Below, piece by piece: positions 7,992 to 15,807 of a stretch of DNA of 25,355 nucleotides. The notes beneath the pieces are model-generated. The model saw only the letters and a list, made by a program, of their open reading frames with translations. It searched no databases and had not been told where the DNA came from. The number at the start of each line of letters is the position of its first letter. Position 1 is the stretch's first letter. Source of the stretch: a virus; the IMG/VR virus record IMGVR_UViG_3300006071_000087, positions 1 to 25,355 of that record, one strand, 5' to 3'. The position numbers and the translations under genes are program-made.

Positions 7992-8384
7992 ATGATAAAT
8001 GATTTAAGTGATGATAACTTTCTTATCTATGCTGCAAAATCTTATGATCGTCCTCATATCCTACAATCGGAGTTTGAGGATGATCTAAAGAGAATAAAGT
8101 ATGTAAAAAGGTTATTACGAAAGTATAGACAAACTGGTGAGTTCAAGGAGAGGTTGGTTCTAAACCATGTAATCATCCTTGCTAATGTGTTTGGTGTTGA
8201 AGCGACAGTGAATATGCTATTCTTCAAAGTGGATAAAGAAGATTATCCACTCCTCAAAACTATTCTTATATTTCTTAACTATTTACCTAAAAGATTAACT
8301 GTCTCGTTTGATAAATACTATGTAAGGCAAGAAGAAATACCAGTTGATCTGGATATTGCGGACATATTAAGGAATCTACAATGA
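7992..8384 (+). CDS. Conserved small phage protein (DUF7207-like)
   Basis: The 130-residue protein opens INDLSDDNFLIYAAKSYDRP and continues SEFEDDLKRIKYVKRLLRKYRQTGEFKERLVLNHVI. This pattern is strongly conserved in T4-superfamily phages and is one I recall as DUF7207. It is mostly helical with no catalytic residues evident. It overlaps the next gene by 4 nt (ATGA), implying coupled translation. Its position between structural genes suggests a morphogenetic role, but the function is unknown. Confidence 0.82.
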   Translation: MINDLSDDNFLIYAAKSYDRPHILQSEFEDDLKRIKYVKRLLRKYRQTGEFKERLVLNHVIILANVFGVEATVNMLFFKVDKEDYPLLKTILIFLNYLPKRLTVSFDKYYVRQEEIPVDLDIADILRNLQ

Positions 8385-8806
8385 AGAGGGTTTACGAAGA
8401 CGGTGTAGGAGCACCAACCAATAATGCAGGTGCTGGTGGTATAGCAGGTATTGGTGTAGGTCCGCAAGGTGAACCAGGTATGCCTGTAAGTTCGCAGAAG
8501 AAACGATACGGTAAGACCAAGTCACCTTTGCTATTTCCTGATATGATGAAACGAACAATACCAAGTTTGGTTAAAGAAGAAACATTCGCAGGCGCAGCAG
8601 TATTTGAGGTTTCATCACATGTGTTCCATACTGCAAAGATGGAAAAGCGTAAGCATAAGACATGGCGAAAGTATTTAGAAGAGGACGATTGCCTCGCCGA
8701 GATTAGAGAATATGCCAATAAGAACCCAGGCAAACCTATAGTATTGAGAAACCAAAACACGGGAGAAATGACATATGCCAGGTACGGTAACAAACGCAAA
8801 GTGTAA
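8381..8806 (+). CDS. Conserved phage protein, Gly-rich N-terminus
   Basis: The 141-residue protein has a flexible Gly/Ala/Pro-rich first 35 residues (AGAGGIAGIGVGPQG), a basic middle, and a compact C-terminal domain beginning TFAGAAVFEVSSHVFHTAKMEKRKHKTWRKYL. That domain is a recognisable block next to endolysin genes in related phages. No enzymatic motif is visible. It overlaps both neighbours: by 4 nt upstream, and by 32 nt with the peptidase start downstream. The function is unknown; a structural or lysis-linked role is a guess from position. Confidence 0.8.
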   Translation: MKRVYEDGVGAPTNNAGAGGIAGIGVGPQGEPGMPVSSQKKRYGKTKSPLLFPDMMKRTIPSLVKEETFAGAAVFEVSSHVFHTAKMEKRKHKTWRKYLEEDDCLAEIREYANKNPGKPIVLRNQNTGEMTYARYGNKRKV

Positions 8807-9302
8807 AGAACTTTTTCCGCACGAAGATGTGGTAAATCTAAATAAGTTTTTCGGGGATCCATCTGGTAAAAACGGAGATGTAGATCCTACTTGGTTCAAA
8901 GAGAACATCGTAAAGTGGGCACCACCTTACCCTATGTTCTTTAATGCCAGTGGCCAGCAGTTCAAGACAATGAAACTACATAAGAAGGTAGTTGATGTCT
9001 ATACTGCGGCATTTACCGAGGTTCTAGAACACTTTGGTAAAGATAACATTAAGAAACTACACCTAGATCAGTCAGGTGGTTCTTATAACTACAGACTGAT
9101 GCGAGGTGGTTCTAGATTATCAGTCCATTCATGGGGTATAGCCATTGATATGGACCCAGCAAGAAATCCTTGGCCATCTGCATGGCATGAAGGTATGCTG
9201 AACCACGATTTCGCAGATATATTGGAGAAGCACGGATTGTGGTGGCGCGGTAGACCCGGCGATAACGACCCGATGCATTTTCAGGCTGCATGGAGATACT
9301 AA
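8775..9302 (+). CDS. Peptidase M15 (D-Ala-D-Ala carboxypeptidase-like) endolysin
   Basis: The 175-residue protein carries the M15 zinc site: SVHSWGIAID supplies H118 and D125 (SxHxxGxAxD), and DPMHFQ supplies H168. These match VanY and L-Ala-D-Glu endopeptidases such as T5 endolysin. It would cut peptide stems of peptidoglycan at lysis, or locally at entry. No signal peptide is visible, so release would need a holin; the next gene encodes a small membrane protein. GGGA precedes the ATG, which lies within the previous gene. A hairpin terminator follows. Confidence 0.92.
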   Translation: MPGTVTNAKCKELFPHEDVVNLNKFFGDPSGKNGDVDPTWFKENIVKWAPPYPMFFNASGQQFKTMKLHKKVVDVYTAAFTEVLEHFGKDNIKKLHLDQSGGSYNYRLMRGGSRLSVHSWGIAIDMDPARNPWPSAWHEGMLNHDFADILEKHGLWWRGRPGDNDPMHFQAAWRY

Positions 9303-9303
9303 T

Positions 9304-9336
9304 TCGTCGCCCCGGTCCTGTGAGGGCGACGATTTA
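9304..9336 (+). terminator. GC-rich hairpin terminator after endolysin
   Basis: TCGTCGCCC (9304-9312) pairs perfectly with GGGCGACGA (9324-9332) around an 11-nt loop and is followed by TTT and an AT-rich stretch. The stem is strong but the T tract is short, so termination may be partial. It closes the structural/lysis block. Confidence 0.65.
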
Positions 9337-9372
9337 TAAGATGGAGGTTTAAACAGGAGAAAGTAAACCAAA

Positions 9373-9717
9373 ATGTTAAAACACGACCACAACCATAACG
9401 ACGAGATTGGCGATGATGGAGGTGGATTCAATCTTATCAATTTTTTACCACACGCTATTACAGCTATAATTGCCGTGTGTGGTATTGGTGTATCACTATT
9501 ATGGACCATTAGTGACCTTAAAGTGGGAGATATGGAACTTAAAACAAAAGTGACCTATCTTGAGTCCAGAGTCCAACATATTGAAGATTACCTTGGTCAA
9601 AGAAAAGAATTGACTGATAATGACCGTAAAAGTCTTTGGGATGAGGTAAATGATATAAAGCAGTCCTTACAAAATATAGAACAACAACATAAAAGGGAAC
9701 TGCCACCAAGAAAGTAG
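9373..9717 (+). CDS. Small membrane protein with coiled coil, holin or spanin candidate
   Basis: The 114-residue protein has a His/Asp/Gly-rich N-terminus (HDHNHNDEIGDDGG), one hydrophobic segment at about 24-46 (LINFLPHAITAIIAVCGIGVSL), and a charged C-terminal coiled coil (about 53-108). The layout, short N-tail, one transmembrane helix and long helical domain, suits an inner-membrane spanin-like or holin-type lysis protein. It lies directly after the M15 endolysin, though beyond a terminator. No lipobox is visible. The membrane call is firm and the lysis role is inferred from context. The ribosome site AGGAG is rather far from the ATG. Confidence 0.78.
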   Translation: MLKHDHNHNDEIGDDGGGFNLINFLPHAITAIIAVCGIGVSLLWTISDLKVGDMELKTKVTYLESRVQHIEDYLGQRKELTDNDRKSLWDEVNDIKQSLQNIEQQHKRELPPRK

Positions 9718-9746
9718 TTGACATAGAGCCAACTACCAAGTATAAT
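9718..9746 (+). promoter_or_regulatory. Consensus sigma70 promoter for the primase operon
   Basis: TTGACA (9718-9723) and TATAAT (9741-9746) are both perfect consensus hexamers with an optimal 17-bp spacer. They lie 29 nt before the primase ATG. This predicts strong early transcription by host RNA polymerase through primase, the small gene at 10789 and thyX. Confidence 0.88.
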
Positions 9747-9775
9747 AAAAAACTTCGTTATGATTATGGTGGAAT

Positions 9776-10792
9776 ATGTCCTTATACATAGATAAAAAAT
9801 ATGTTTCCCTCCTTTCGCCCAAGTTGAAAAACTTCAAGCAGAGGGGGGAATTTTTATGGAACTTTTCTTGCCCCGTATGTGGTGATTCCAAGAAGGACAA
9901 ACTAAAGGCCCGTGGTTACATCTATAAGAAGAAGGAACACCTCTTCTTTATGTGTCATAATTGTCACACCTCCACCACATTTCAAAAGTTCCTAAAAGAT
10001 GAAGATCCGATGTTATATCGTGATTTTGTATTGGACTCGTTCGTCCAACCTAACACGACCAACACCGTTGTGGACGTCAAGGATTTTGTCTCCAAACCAG
10101 TCTTTAAAGAACAACCTAAGTCCCTACTATACAGTGATGCCGTTCGTGTTAATGGATTGAATCCTTATCATCCGGCTAGAAAATATTTAGAAGATAGGAA
10201 GGTTCCTATTGATGATATGTGGTATGCGGAAGACTTTGCAAACTTCGTTTCTGTCACATTTCCTGCACACGCAAAAACACTATATAAGGAACCTCGCATA
10301 ATAATCCCGTTCTATAACAGGGACGGCCAACTACTGGGAATACAGGGGCGATCCATTGACAGACATTCCAAGATCAAGTATATCACGATCAAAAGTGACG
10401 AAGAGAACCCAAAAGTTTTTGGTTGGGATAAACTTAACTTTGATATGCCTATATATGTTGTTGAGGGACCCATCGACAGTCTTTTCCTTAACAATTCTCT
10501 GGCTACTATGGATGCAGCACTGTTTAATGCTCCTAACATTGTAGGTCTTGACAAAGATTATATTTTTGTGTATGATAATGAACCTAGGAACAAACAAATT
10601 GTTTCCAATATGCGCAAGACTATTGATTTAGGTTATAAGATTTGTATTTGGCCTGACACAATTAAAGAAAAAGATATTAATGAAATGGTTCTTTCAGGAT
10701 TGTCTCCTGCCATTCTCCAACACATTATAGATATAAACACACACAGCGGATTTGAGGCTACGATGAACTTGAATATATGGAGTAGATTATGA
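9776..10792 (+). CDS. DNA primase (T4 gp61-like)
   Basis: The 338-residue protein has an N-terminal zinc ribbon (C32-x2-C35 and C60-x2-C63) and a C-terminal TOPRIM core. In the core, VVEGPIDSLF at about 228 supplies the catalytic Glu, FVYDNEPRN the second acidic motif, and KDINEMV a further conserved acidic site. It would synthesise RNA primers on the lagging strand with the phage replicative helicase. The length agrees with gp61 (about 340). A perfect sigma70 promoter lies upstream, and the stop overlaps the next gene (ATGA). Confidence 0.93.
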   Translation: MSLYIDKKYVSLLSPKLKNFKQRGEFLWNFSCPVCGDSKKDKLKARGYIYKKKEHLFFMCHNCHTSTTFQKFLKDEDPMLYRDFVLDSFVQPNTTNTVVDVKDFVSKPVFKEQPKSLLYSDAVRVNGLNPYHPARKYLEDRKVPIDDMWYAEDFANFVSVTFPAHAKTLYKEPRIIIPFYNRDGQLLGIQGRSIDRHSKIKYITIKSDEENPKVFGWDKLNFDMPIYVVEGPIDSLFLNNSLATMDAALFNAPNIVGLDKDYIFVYDNEPRNKQIVSNMRKTIDLGYKICIWPDTIKEKDINEMVLSGLSPAILQHIIDINTHSGFEATMNLNIWSRL

Positions 10793-11004
10793 GTATGTTG
10801 AAATTTAAAAATATGTCAAACGACAATGTAGTTGACATGCCAATTTACATTAACTCTGAGTGGATTATTGCTGTCTATGAAAGACGCCGAAGAGATAGTG
10901 GTAGCGTTGCCACAGTTATTTTTGGTGGTCCGGGTGGTACAGAATGGACAGTAGAAGAAAGTTTATCCGAAGTTATAAAGATTATTAATGAGGAAACAAA
11001 ATGA
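10789..11004 (+). CDS. Small hypothetical protein between primase and thyX
   Basis: The 71-residue protein contains INSEWIIAVYERRRR..ATVIFGGPGGTEWTVEESLSEVIKIINE. This is a small beta-rich fold with a Gly-rich turn and a C-terminal helix, like many phage one-domain proteins. It is coupled by 4-nt overlaps to primase upstream and thyX downstream, so it is translated with them. I do not recognise a function. Confidence 0.8.
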   Translation: MSMLKFKNMSNDNVVDMPIYINSEWIIAVYERRRRDSGSVATVIFGGPGGTEWTVEESLSEVIKIINEETK

Positions 11005-11738
11005 ATACCGCGAAAATTATAGCATTGACACAACCGATACTTTCGGCATGGGAAACACAAACAGAACGAGCAATCGGTGCCGAGGCCTTTATTGCTTACA
11101 CAGCCAGAGTATCAAACCCGTCTAATCAACACAATACCTTAACAGCACCTAAACTTCTCAAATACCTAATCAAAAATAAGCACTGGTCTCCATTTGAGAT
11201 GGTGTCTATCACTATGGATATTCAGACAACCCGTGATATAGCACATCAAATTATCCGTCATCGGTCATTTTCATTCCAAGAGTTTAGCCAGCGTTATGCT
11301 GATCCAACAAAGGATATGGGTTTCGTTACAAGAGAAGCACGACTACAGGATGCCAAGAACCGTCAGAATAGTATTGAGACGGATGATGACAATCTTAAAT
11401 ATGATTGGAATTATCTTCAAGGTGTTGTTGGTGATCTTGCAGTTAGACATTATAAGACTGCTATTGAACTTGGTATCGCCAAAGAACAGGCTAGAGCAAT
11501 CTTACCAGAAGGTCTAACCAAGACACGACTATATATGTCAGGTACACTTCGTTCTTGGATTCACTGGATAGATGTTCGTGCGGAAGTAGGCACACAGAAA
11601 GAACATCGTTTGATTGCTCTTGATGCACAGGAAGAAATTCTAAAACACTTCCCGTCATTGAGAGAGTATTGGCATCCTGCACCAATACAGATGGAGAATC
11701 CAGACGCTAAAGAAAAACCTTGGTGGCCATTTTGGTGA
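11001..11738 (+). CDS. thyX: Flavin-dependent thymidylate synthase ThyX
   Basis: The 245-residue protein carries the diagnostic ThyX motif RHRx7S: R86-H87-R88 followed by S96 in SFQEFSQRY. It also has the C-terminal Arg-containing substrate region ([19 protein letters not shown]). It makes dTMP from dUMP using methylene-tetrahydrofolate and NAD(P)H through FAD, supplying thymidine for phage DNA. It sits upstream of the ribonucleotide reductase, with a homing endonuclease inserted between them. Free-standing homing endonucleases often lie next to such conserved nucleotide genes, which makes thyX or nrd a possible cleavage target. Confidence 0.96.
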   Translation: MNTAKIIALTQPILSAWETQTERAIGAEAFIAYTARVSNPSNQHNTLTAPKLLKYLIKNKHWSPFEMVSITMDIQTTRDIAHQIIRHRSFSFQEFSQRYADPTKDMGFVTREARLQDAKNRQNSIETDDDNLKYDWNYLQGVVGDLAVRHYKTAIELGIAKEQARAILPEGLTKTRLYMSGTLRSWIHWIDVRAEVGTQKEHRLIALDAQEEILKHFPSLREYWHPAPIQMENPDAKEKPWWPFW

Positions 11739-11752
11739 AAAGTATAGGATTA

Positions 11753-11829
11753 CTAAATAGACATGTCCGTCACGAGGTGCGAACTCTACGGACTCTAACA
11801 CTTTTAGGGAGTGCCAGCATGTCTATTTA
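11753..11829 (+). promoter_or_regulatory. Structured leader of homing endonuclease, copy 2, with CTAAATAG
   Basis: Proposed pairing: a perfect 12-bp outer stem, TAAATAGACATG (11754-11765) with CATGTCTATTTA (11818-11829); P2 GTCCGT (11765-11770) with ACGGAC (11788-11793); P3 GAG (11774-11776) with CTC (11784-11786); CTAA (11795-11798) with TTAG (11804-11807); CACT (11799-11802) with AGTG (11810-11813). The endonuclease ATG (11819) is buried in the outer stem and the AGGGAG ribosome site is in the overlapping hairpins. Compared with copies 1 and 3, several pairs change on both sides. Late transcription from CTAAATAG would leave out the 5' arm and expose the start. Confidence 0.75.
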
Positions 11830-12412
11830 TACATCCTCAAATCAACCTCCAGGTTTCTACATTTATGCTTATTTGCGTAAAGATGAACTTACACCTTATT
11901 ATATTGGTAAGGGAAAAGGTCGCAGAGCGTGGGAGAAACACAAATCTCATTCCATTATAAGGCCTACTGATAAAAATAGAATTGTTATAATGGAGTCCAA
12001 TCTAACAGACCTCGGTGCTCTTGCTTTAGAAAGATTCTATATTCGTTGGTATGGTCGTAAAGACCTTAATACCGGCATTCTACATAATAGAACCGATGGT
12101 GGTGAAGGTAACACCGGTTTGATAATGGAATATACAGAAGAAAGAAATAAAAAAGTTTCCGAAGCACAGAGAGCATCTTGGGCCAGAAACAGAAATAAAA
12201 GAATACAAGCATCAAAAGGAAGAACATGGAAACTTTCAGAAGAAAAAAAAGCGATTGTCGCTGCTGCTAACATAACAAAATTTACCAGTGAAACAGCAAA
12301 AGTTTGTCAAGACACTATCTGGATAAATGATGGTGTTATAAGCAAGAGAATAAAAGAAACAGATGACATACCATCCGGGTTTGTCAAAGGAAGAATATAT
12401 AAGAGGAAGTAA
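11819..12412 (+). CDS. Free-standing GIY-YIG homing endonuclease
   Basis: The 197-residue protein starts MSIYTSS and carries GIY-YIG motifs [10 protein letters not shown] (about 13-22) and PYYIGKG, a conserved Arg, and the [16 protein letters not shown] helix. This is nearly the same catalytic domain as the enzyme at 720. The C-terminus differs: it ends with [11 protein letters not shown]...IPSGFVKGR, a module common at the ends of phage homing endonucleases. The shared catalytic domain and leader with a different DNA-binding tail suggest related enzymes retargeted by tail exchange. It lies between thyX and the RNR gene, and its last codons hold the ribosome site (AGAGGAAG) for the RNR. Confidence 0.92.
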   Translation: MSIYTSSNQPPGFYIYAYLRKDELTPYYIGKGKGRRAWEKHKSHSIIRPTDKNRIVIMESNLTDLGALALERFYIRWYGRKDLNTGILHNRTDGGEGNTGLIMEYTEERNKKVSEAQRASWARNRNKRIQASKGRTWKLSEEKKAIVAAANITKFTSETAKVCQDTIWINDGVISKRIKETDDIPSGFVKGRIYKRK

Positions 12413-12414
12413 TA

Positions 12415-14307
12415 ATGGAATCACTTTACCAGGAATTCATCTATAAATCCAGATATGCTCGTTATGTACCAGAACTAAACCGTCGAGAAAATTGGGAGGA
12501 AACCGTTGAACGTTATATTACCTTTATGTCTAATCACCTCGCCGATACTTATAACTTTGATATGGCACCTTATCGTGAAGAGATAAAAGATTACATTATC
12601 AAACTAAAAGTTATGCCATCTATGCGGTCCCTTATGACTGCTGGTAAGGCATTAGAGCGAGACCACACATGTGGTTATAACTGTTCATTTCTAACTATTG
12701 ATGACCCTAAGGCCTTTGATGAGGCCATGTTCATTCTACTATGTGGAACAGGTGTTGGTTTCTCCGTTGAGCGCCAGTTCATTAATCAGTTGCCAGAGAT
12801 TCCGGAGAAGATGTATGACTCCGATACCACCATTTCCGTGAGAGATAGCAAAGAAGGTTGGGCTAAGGCTCTACGTATGCTTATTGCTCTCCTATACACA
12901 GGTGAGATTCCAAAGTGGGACCTAACCAAGGTGCGTCCTGCTGGTGCTCCGTTGAAGACCTTTGGTGGTCGTTCATCTGGCCCAGGTCCTCTAAATGATC
13001 TATTCAAGTTTGTTGTAAAAGTATTCCGTAATGCTCATGGTCGTCGCCTGACTTCCATTGAGTGTCATGATATAATGTGTAAGATTGGTGAGGTTGTTGT
13101 AGTTGGCGGTGTCCGTCGTTCTGCTATGATTTCTCTATCTAACCTATCCGATGACCGTATGCGTCACGCCAAGGCGGGTGCGTGGTGGGAAGCAAACCCA
13201 CAACGGGCATTGTCAAACAACTCGGCCGTCTATAATGAGAAACCAGAGATTGGATCTTTCATGTCCGAGTGGTTATCATTATATGAATCCAAGTCAGGCG
13301 AGAGAGGTTTATTCAGTCGTGAAGCATGTCAAAAAATCGCTGCGAGAAATGGCAGACGAAATCCAGACCAAGCATTTGGAACCAATCCGTGTTCGGAGAT
13401 CATCCTTAGACCATATGGCTTTTGCAACCTTACTGAAGTTGTCCTGCGGTCAGATGACACGATGGAAACTATTAGAGATAAAGTTAAGATTGCAACTATC
13501 CTCGGTACTTTTCAATCTACTCTTACGGATTTTCCCTACCTGAGAAAAGTTTGGAAGAAGAACGCCGAAGAAGAACGCCTACTTGGTGTATCACTTACAG
13601 GCATCTATGACTCCAAGTTGTTTAACAATCCACATGATAAAGAGATTAAGGCACGCCTTGCTTCTCTTCGTGACTATGCTGTTGAGGTGAATAATGGACT
13701 GGCTGAAAAACTTGGTATTAATCCTGCCGCTGCTATTACTTGTGTCAAGCCTTCTGGCACAGTATCGCAACTATGCGACTCCGCGTCTGGTATTCATCCA
13801 CGGCATTCTAATTATTATATCCGTCGTGTTCGGGCTGATAATAAAGATCCTCTAACAAAGTTTATGAAAGAAAAGGGTGTGCCTTGGGAACCAGATGTTA
13901 TGAAGCCCGACTCCACAACAGTATTCTCCTTCCCACAGAAAGCACCAAAAGGTGCCGTTGTTCGTGACGATATCAACGCTATTAGTCATCTAGAACTATG
14001 GGCGGTGTATCAGGAAAGTTGGGCGGAACACAAGCCATCAGTCACTATCAATGTTCGTGAGGACGAATGGATGAAGGTCGGTGCCTGGGTTTACGACCAC
14101 TTTGATGAGATGTCCGGCGTATCGTTCCTACCTTACGATGGTGGTAGCTATCGGCAAGCACCTTATGAGGCCATAACCAAAGACCTTTATGATGCTATGC
14201 TGCCTTCTATTCCAACACATCTTGACTGGGATAGTTTGGTTGAGATGGAAGACAATGTTGAAGGGGTGCAGACACTAGCTTGCACAAGTGGCACATGCGA
14301 AATCTAA
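12415..14307 (+). CDS. nrdJ: Adenosylcobalamin-dependent (class II) ribonucleotide reductase
   Basis: The 630-residue protein matches monomeric RTPR-type class II reductases. NPCSEI places the thiyl-radical Cys at C326. C337 lies 11 residues later, the same spacing as C408/C419 of the Lactobacillus enzyme. The C-terminal shuttle pair C623-x4-C628 ends the protein, as C731/C736 does there. CGYNC at 86-90 holds the other likely redox Cys. GVGFSVERQ and VKPSGTVSQL are family motifs. It is shorter than the 739-residue Lactobacillus protein. It reduces ribonucleotides using host B12. The glutaredoxin at 16742 could reduce its cysteines. The start depends on a ribosome site inside the homing endonuclease. 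Confidence 0.95.
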   Translation: MESLYQEFIYKSRYARYVPELNRRENWEETVERYITFMSNHLADTYNFDMAPYREEIKDYIIKLKVMPSMRSLMTAGKALERDHTCGYNCSFLTIDDPKAFDEAMFILLCGTGVGFSVERQFINQLPEIPEKMYDSDTTISVRDSKEGWAKALRMLIALLYTGEIPKWDLTKVRPAGAPLKTFGGRSSGPGPLNDLFKFVVKVFRNAHGRRLTSIECHDIMCKIGEVVVVGGVRRSAMISLSNLSDDRMRHAKAGAWWEANPQRALSNNSAVYNEKPEIGSFMSEWLSLYESKSGERGLFSREACQKIAARNGRRNPDQAFGTNPCSEIILRPYGFCNLTEVVLRSDDTMETIRDKVKIATILGTFQSTLTDFPYLRKVWKKNAEEERLLGVSLTGIYDSKLFNNPHDKEIKARLASLRDYAVEVNNGLAEKLGINPAAAITCVKPSGTVSQLCDSASGIHPRHSNYYIRRVRADNKDPLTKFMKEKGVPWEPDVMKPDSTTVFSFPQKAPKGAVVRDDINAISHLELWAVYQESWAEHKPSVTINVREDEWMKVGAWVYDHFDEMSGVSFLPYDGGSYRQAPYEAITKDLYDAMLPSIPTHLDWDSLVEMEDNVEGVQTLACTSGTCEI

Positions 14308-14756
14308 TCCTCGCCTTTCTCCTTGTCACCACACCAGCAATGGCACTTGATCCTTTGCTGCCAAACCATCAACTAACACCAGGCGCAACTCTTCCTGTAA
14401 CAGAGAAAGAGGTTTGCGTTCCTGGTTATGCTGGTCGTGTCAGGAATGTTCCACAGAATGTAAAGAATAAGGCATATCAGATATATGGTATTACATCTCG
14501 CAAACCAGGTCAGTATGAGATAGACCACCTAATCAGTTTACAGTTAGGTGGTTCTAATGAAATCAGTAATCTTTGGCCACAGTCATATAAAACTTTACCA
14601 TGGAATGCCCATGTGAAAGATGAACTTGAAAATAAGCTACATAGTTTAGTATGTAGTGGTAAGATGACATTAAAAGAGGCACAGGATAAGATTTCAGGCG
14701 ACTGGACTAAATCTTACTGTGAAGTTTTTGGTATAACTAACTGTAATGGAGACTGA
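14295..14756 (+). CDS. Exported HNH nuclease-like protein
   Basis: The 153-residue protein begins with a clear signal peptide, MRNLILAFLLVTTPAMA, cleavable after AMA at about 17. The mature part has an HNH core: EIDHLISLQLGG (D77, H78) and SNEISNLWPQ (N92). Four Cys (C41, C120, C142, C150) could form disulfides, which suits the periplasm. The gene overlaps the RNR end, and the ATG at 14295 is preferred over an upstream TTG because it gives a proper signal peptide. Such a nuclease could degrade incoming DNA (superinfection exclusion) or host DNA at lysis. Both roles are inference. It pairs with the next exported protein. Confidence 0.85.
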   Translation: MRNLILAFLLVTTPAMALDPLLPNHQLTPGATLPVTEKEVCVPGYAGRVRNVPQNVKNKAYQIYGITSRKPGQYEIDHLISLQLGGSNEISNLWPQSYKTLPWNAHVKDELENKLHSLVCSGKMTLKEAQDKISGDWTKSYCEVFGITNCNGD

Positions 14757-14757
14757 T

Positions 14758-15159
14758 GTGAAGAAACTACTCGTTGCAATGATGCTACTTACTACACCAG
14801 CAATGGCACAAACTGATATAACTATCAGCAAGAGACACCAGATGATGCAGGTTGATACTGATGAAGGTTCATATCAGTGGCCAGTATCAACTGCACGAAA
14901 AGGATACTATACACCAAATGGAACTTTTTACCCATATTCACTCCAGCCTATGCACTACAGCAAAAAGTATGATAATGCTCCTATGCCTCATTCTATCTTT
15001 TTCAGTGGTGGGTATGCTATTCATGCTACGCCTCATGTGGGTGCTTTGGGTCGTCCTGCTAGTCACGGTTGTGTCCGTCTATCGCCTGCTCATGCGGCCA
15101 TTTTATATGATATAGTTAAACATGACCGTGAAGGTACAACAATAAGAATTATAAACTAA
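14758..15159 (+). CDS. Exported L,D-transpeptidase (YkuD family)
   Basis: The 133-residue protein has the YkuD catalytic signature IHATPHVGALGRPASHGCVRL, with nucleophile C105 and H103. A signal peptide MKKLLVAMMLLTTPAMA precedes it. The GTG start at 14758 is preferred over the ATG at 14746 because GGAG lies 6-7 nt upstream and it gives the standard signal peptide. L,D-transpeptidases make 3-3 cross-links or attach proteins to peptidoglycan in the periplasm. In a phage this could remodel the wall against rival phages or premature lysis, but that is inference. Its leader shares LLxTTPAMA with the HNH protein just upstream. Confidence 0.92.
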   Translation: MKKLLVAMMLLTTPAMAQTDITISKRHQMMQVDTDEGSYQWPVSTARKGYYTPNGTFYPYSLQPMHYSKKYDNAPMPHSIFFSGGYAIHATPHVGALGRPASHGCVRLSPAHAAILYDIVKHDREGTTIRIIN

Positions 15160-15171
15160 AAGGAAAAACTA

Positions 15172-15393
15172 ATGGCTCTTAATACAGGTTCACAAATACT
15201 AGATCAGATTATTGAAAAACTGGTTGATAGCGAAGTTTCATATGATGATCGTAAAATCGTTTATGAAATATTGCTAGAGGTTTTTGAGGACTTTGATGCT
15301 AAGAACTTAGAAGAATGCCTTGAGAATGATAAAGCATGGGATGAGGTATGGAACGAAAAGTATCCACCTGAAATGGAAGACGAAGAGGACTAA
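15172..15393 (+). CDS. Small acidic hypothetical protein
   Basis: The 73-residue protein is strongly acidic towards its C-terminus (PPEMEDEED) and helical (ILDQIIEKLVDSEVSYDDRKIVYEILLEVFEDFD). AAAAGGAAAAAC gives a good ribosome site. No family is recognised. Acidic early or middle phage proteins sometimes bind host enzymes, but nothing here shows that. Confidence 0.78.
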   Translation: MALNTGSQILDQIIEKLVDSEVSYDDRKIVYEILLEVFEDFDAKNLEECLENDKAWDEVWNEKYPPEMEDEED

Positions 15394-15408
15394 TACCTAC
15401 ATAGGTGT

Positions 15409-15801
15409 ATGTGGTTATACAACAATACACCCTTTGAAGAAATACCCGATGGTTATGTAGCCTTTGTTTACCTTATCACAAACGAGGTAACAGGTCGTAA
15501 ATATATCGGAAAGAAACTGTTTAAGTTCACCCGCTCTACCAAACGAAAAGGTAAGCGGGTGAAGAAACAGGTTGACTCCGACTGGTTAGATTATTATGGT
15601 TCTAACAAAGAACTGAATGAACATGTGGATCTATACGGCAAAGACAAGTTCAAACGAGAAATCCTATATCTTTGTAAGTCTAAAGGCGAGGCTTCATACC
15701 TTGAGGCCAAAGAACAGTTTGCCAGAGATGCCTTGATGACCGAAGATTACTATAATACATGGATCATGGTACGAGTAAGAAAGTCCCATATCAAAAAGTG
15801 A
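15409..15801 (+). CDS. SegE-like GIY-YIG nuclease-family protein
   Basis: The 130-residue protein has a GIY-YIG pattern VAFVYLITNEVTGRKYIGKKL (residues about 18-38). Basic residues (RSTKRKGKRVKK), DWLDYYGSN and a later Glu (YLEAKEQFARDA) follow. This compact form is typical of the SegE-like proteins common in T4-superfamily phages and is unlike the two long homing endonucleases in this window. It lacks the structured leader. A small perfect inverted repeat, ACCTA-CA-TAGGT at 15395-15406, covers the ribosome site. It may be a structure-specific or a homing nuclease. Confidence 0.83.
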   Translation: MWLYNNTPFEEIPDGYVAFVYLITNEVTGRKYIGKKLFKFTRSTKRKGKRVKKQVDSDWLDYYGSNKELNEHVDLYGKDKFKREILYLCKSKGEASYLEAKEQFARDALMTEDYYNTWIMVRVRKSHIKK

Positions 15802-15807
15802 GGCAAC

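Noticed and set aside
14280-14294. TTG start for the HNH protein
   Set aside because: It would place MHKWH before the signal peptide and has no better ribosome site; ATG 14295 gives a standard signal peptide.
15395-15406. Inverted repeat ACCTA-CA-TAGGT before the SegE-like gene as another copy of the homing leader
   Set aside because: It shares none of the leader's helices or flanking CTAAATAG. A five-base repeat can occur by chance.
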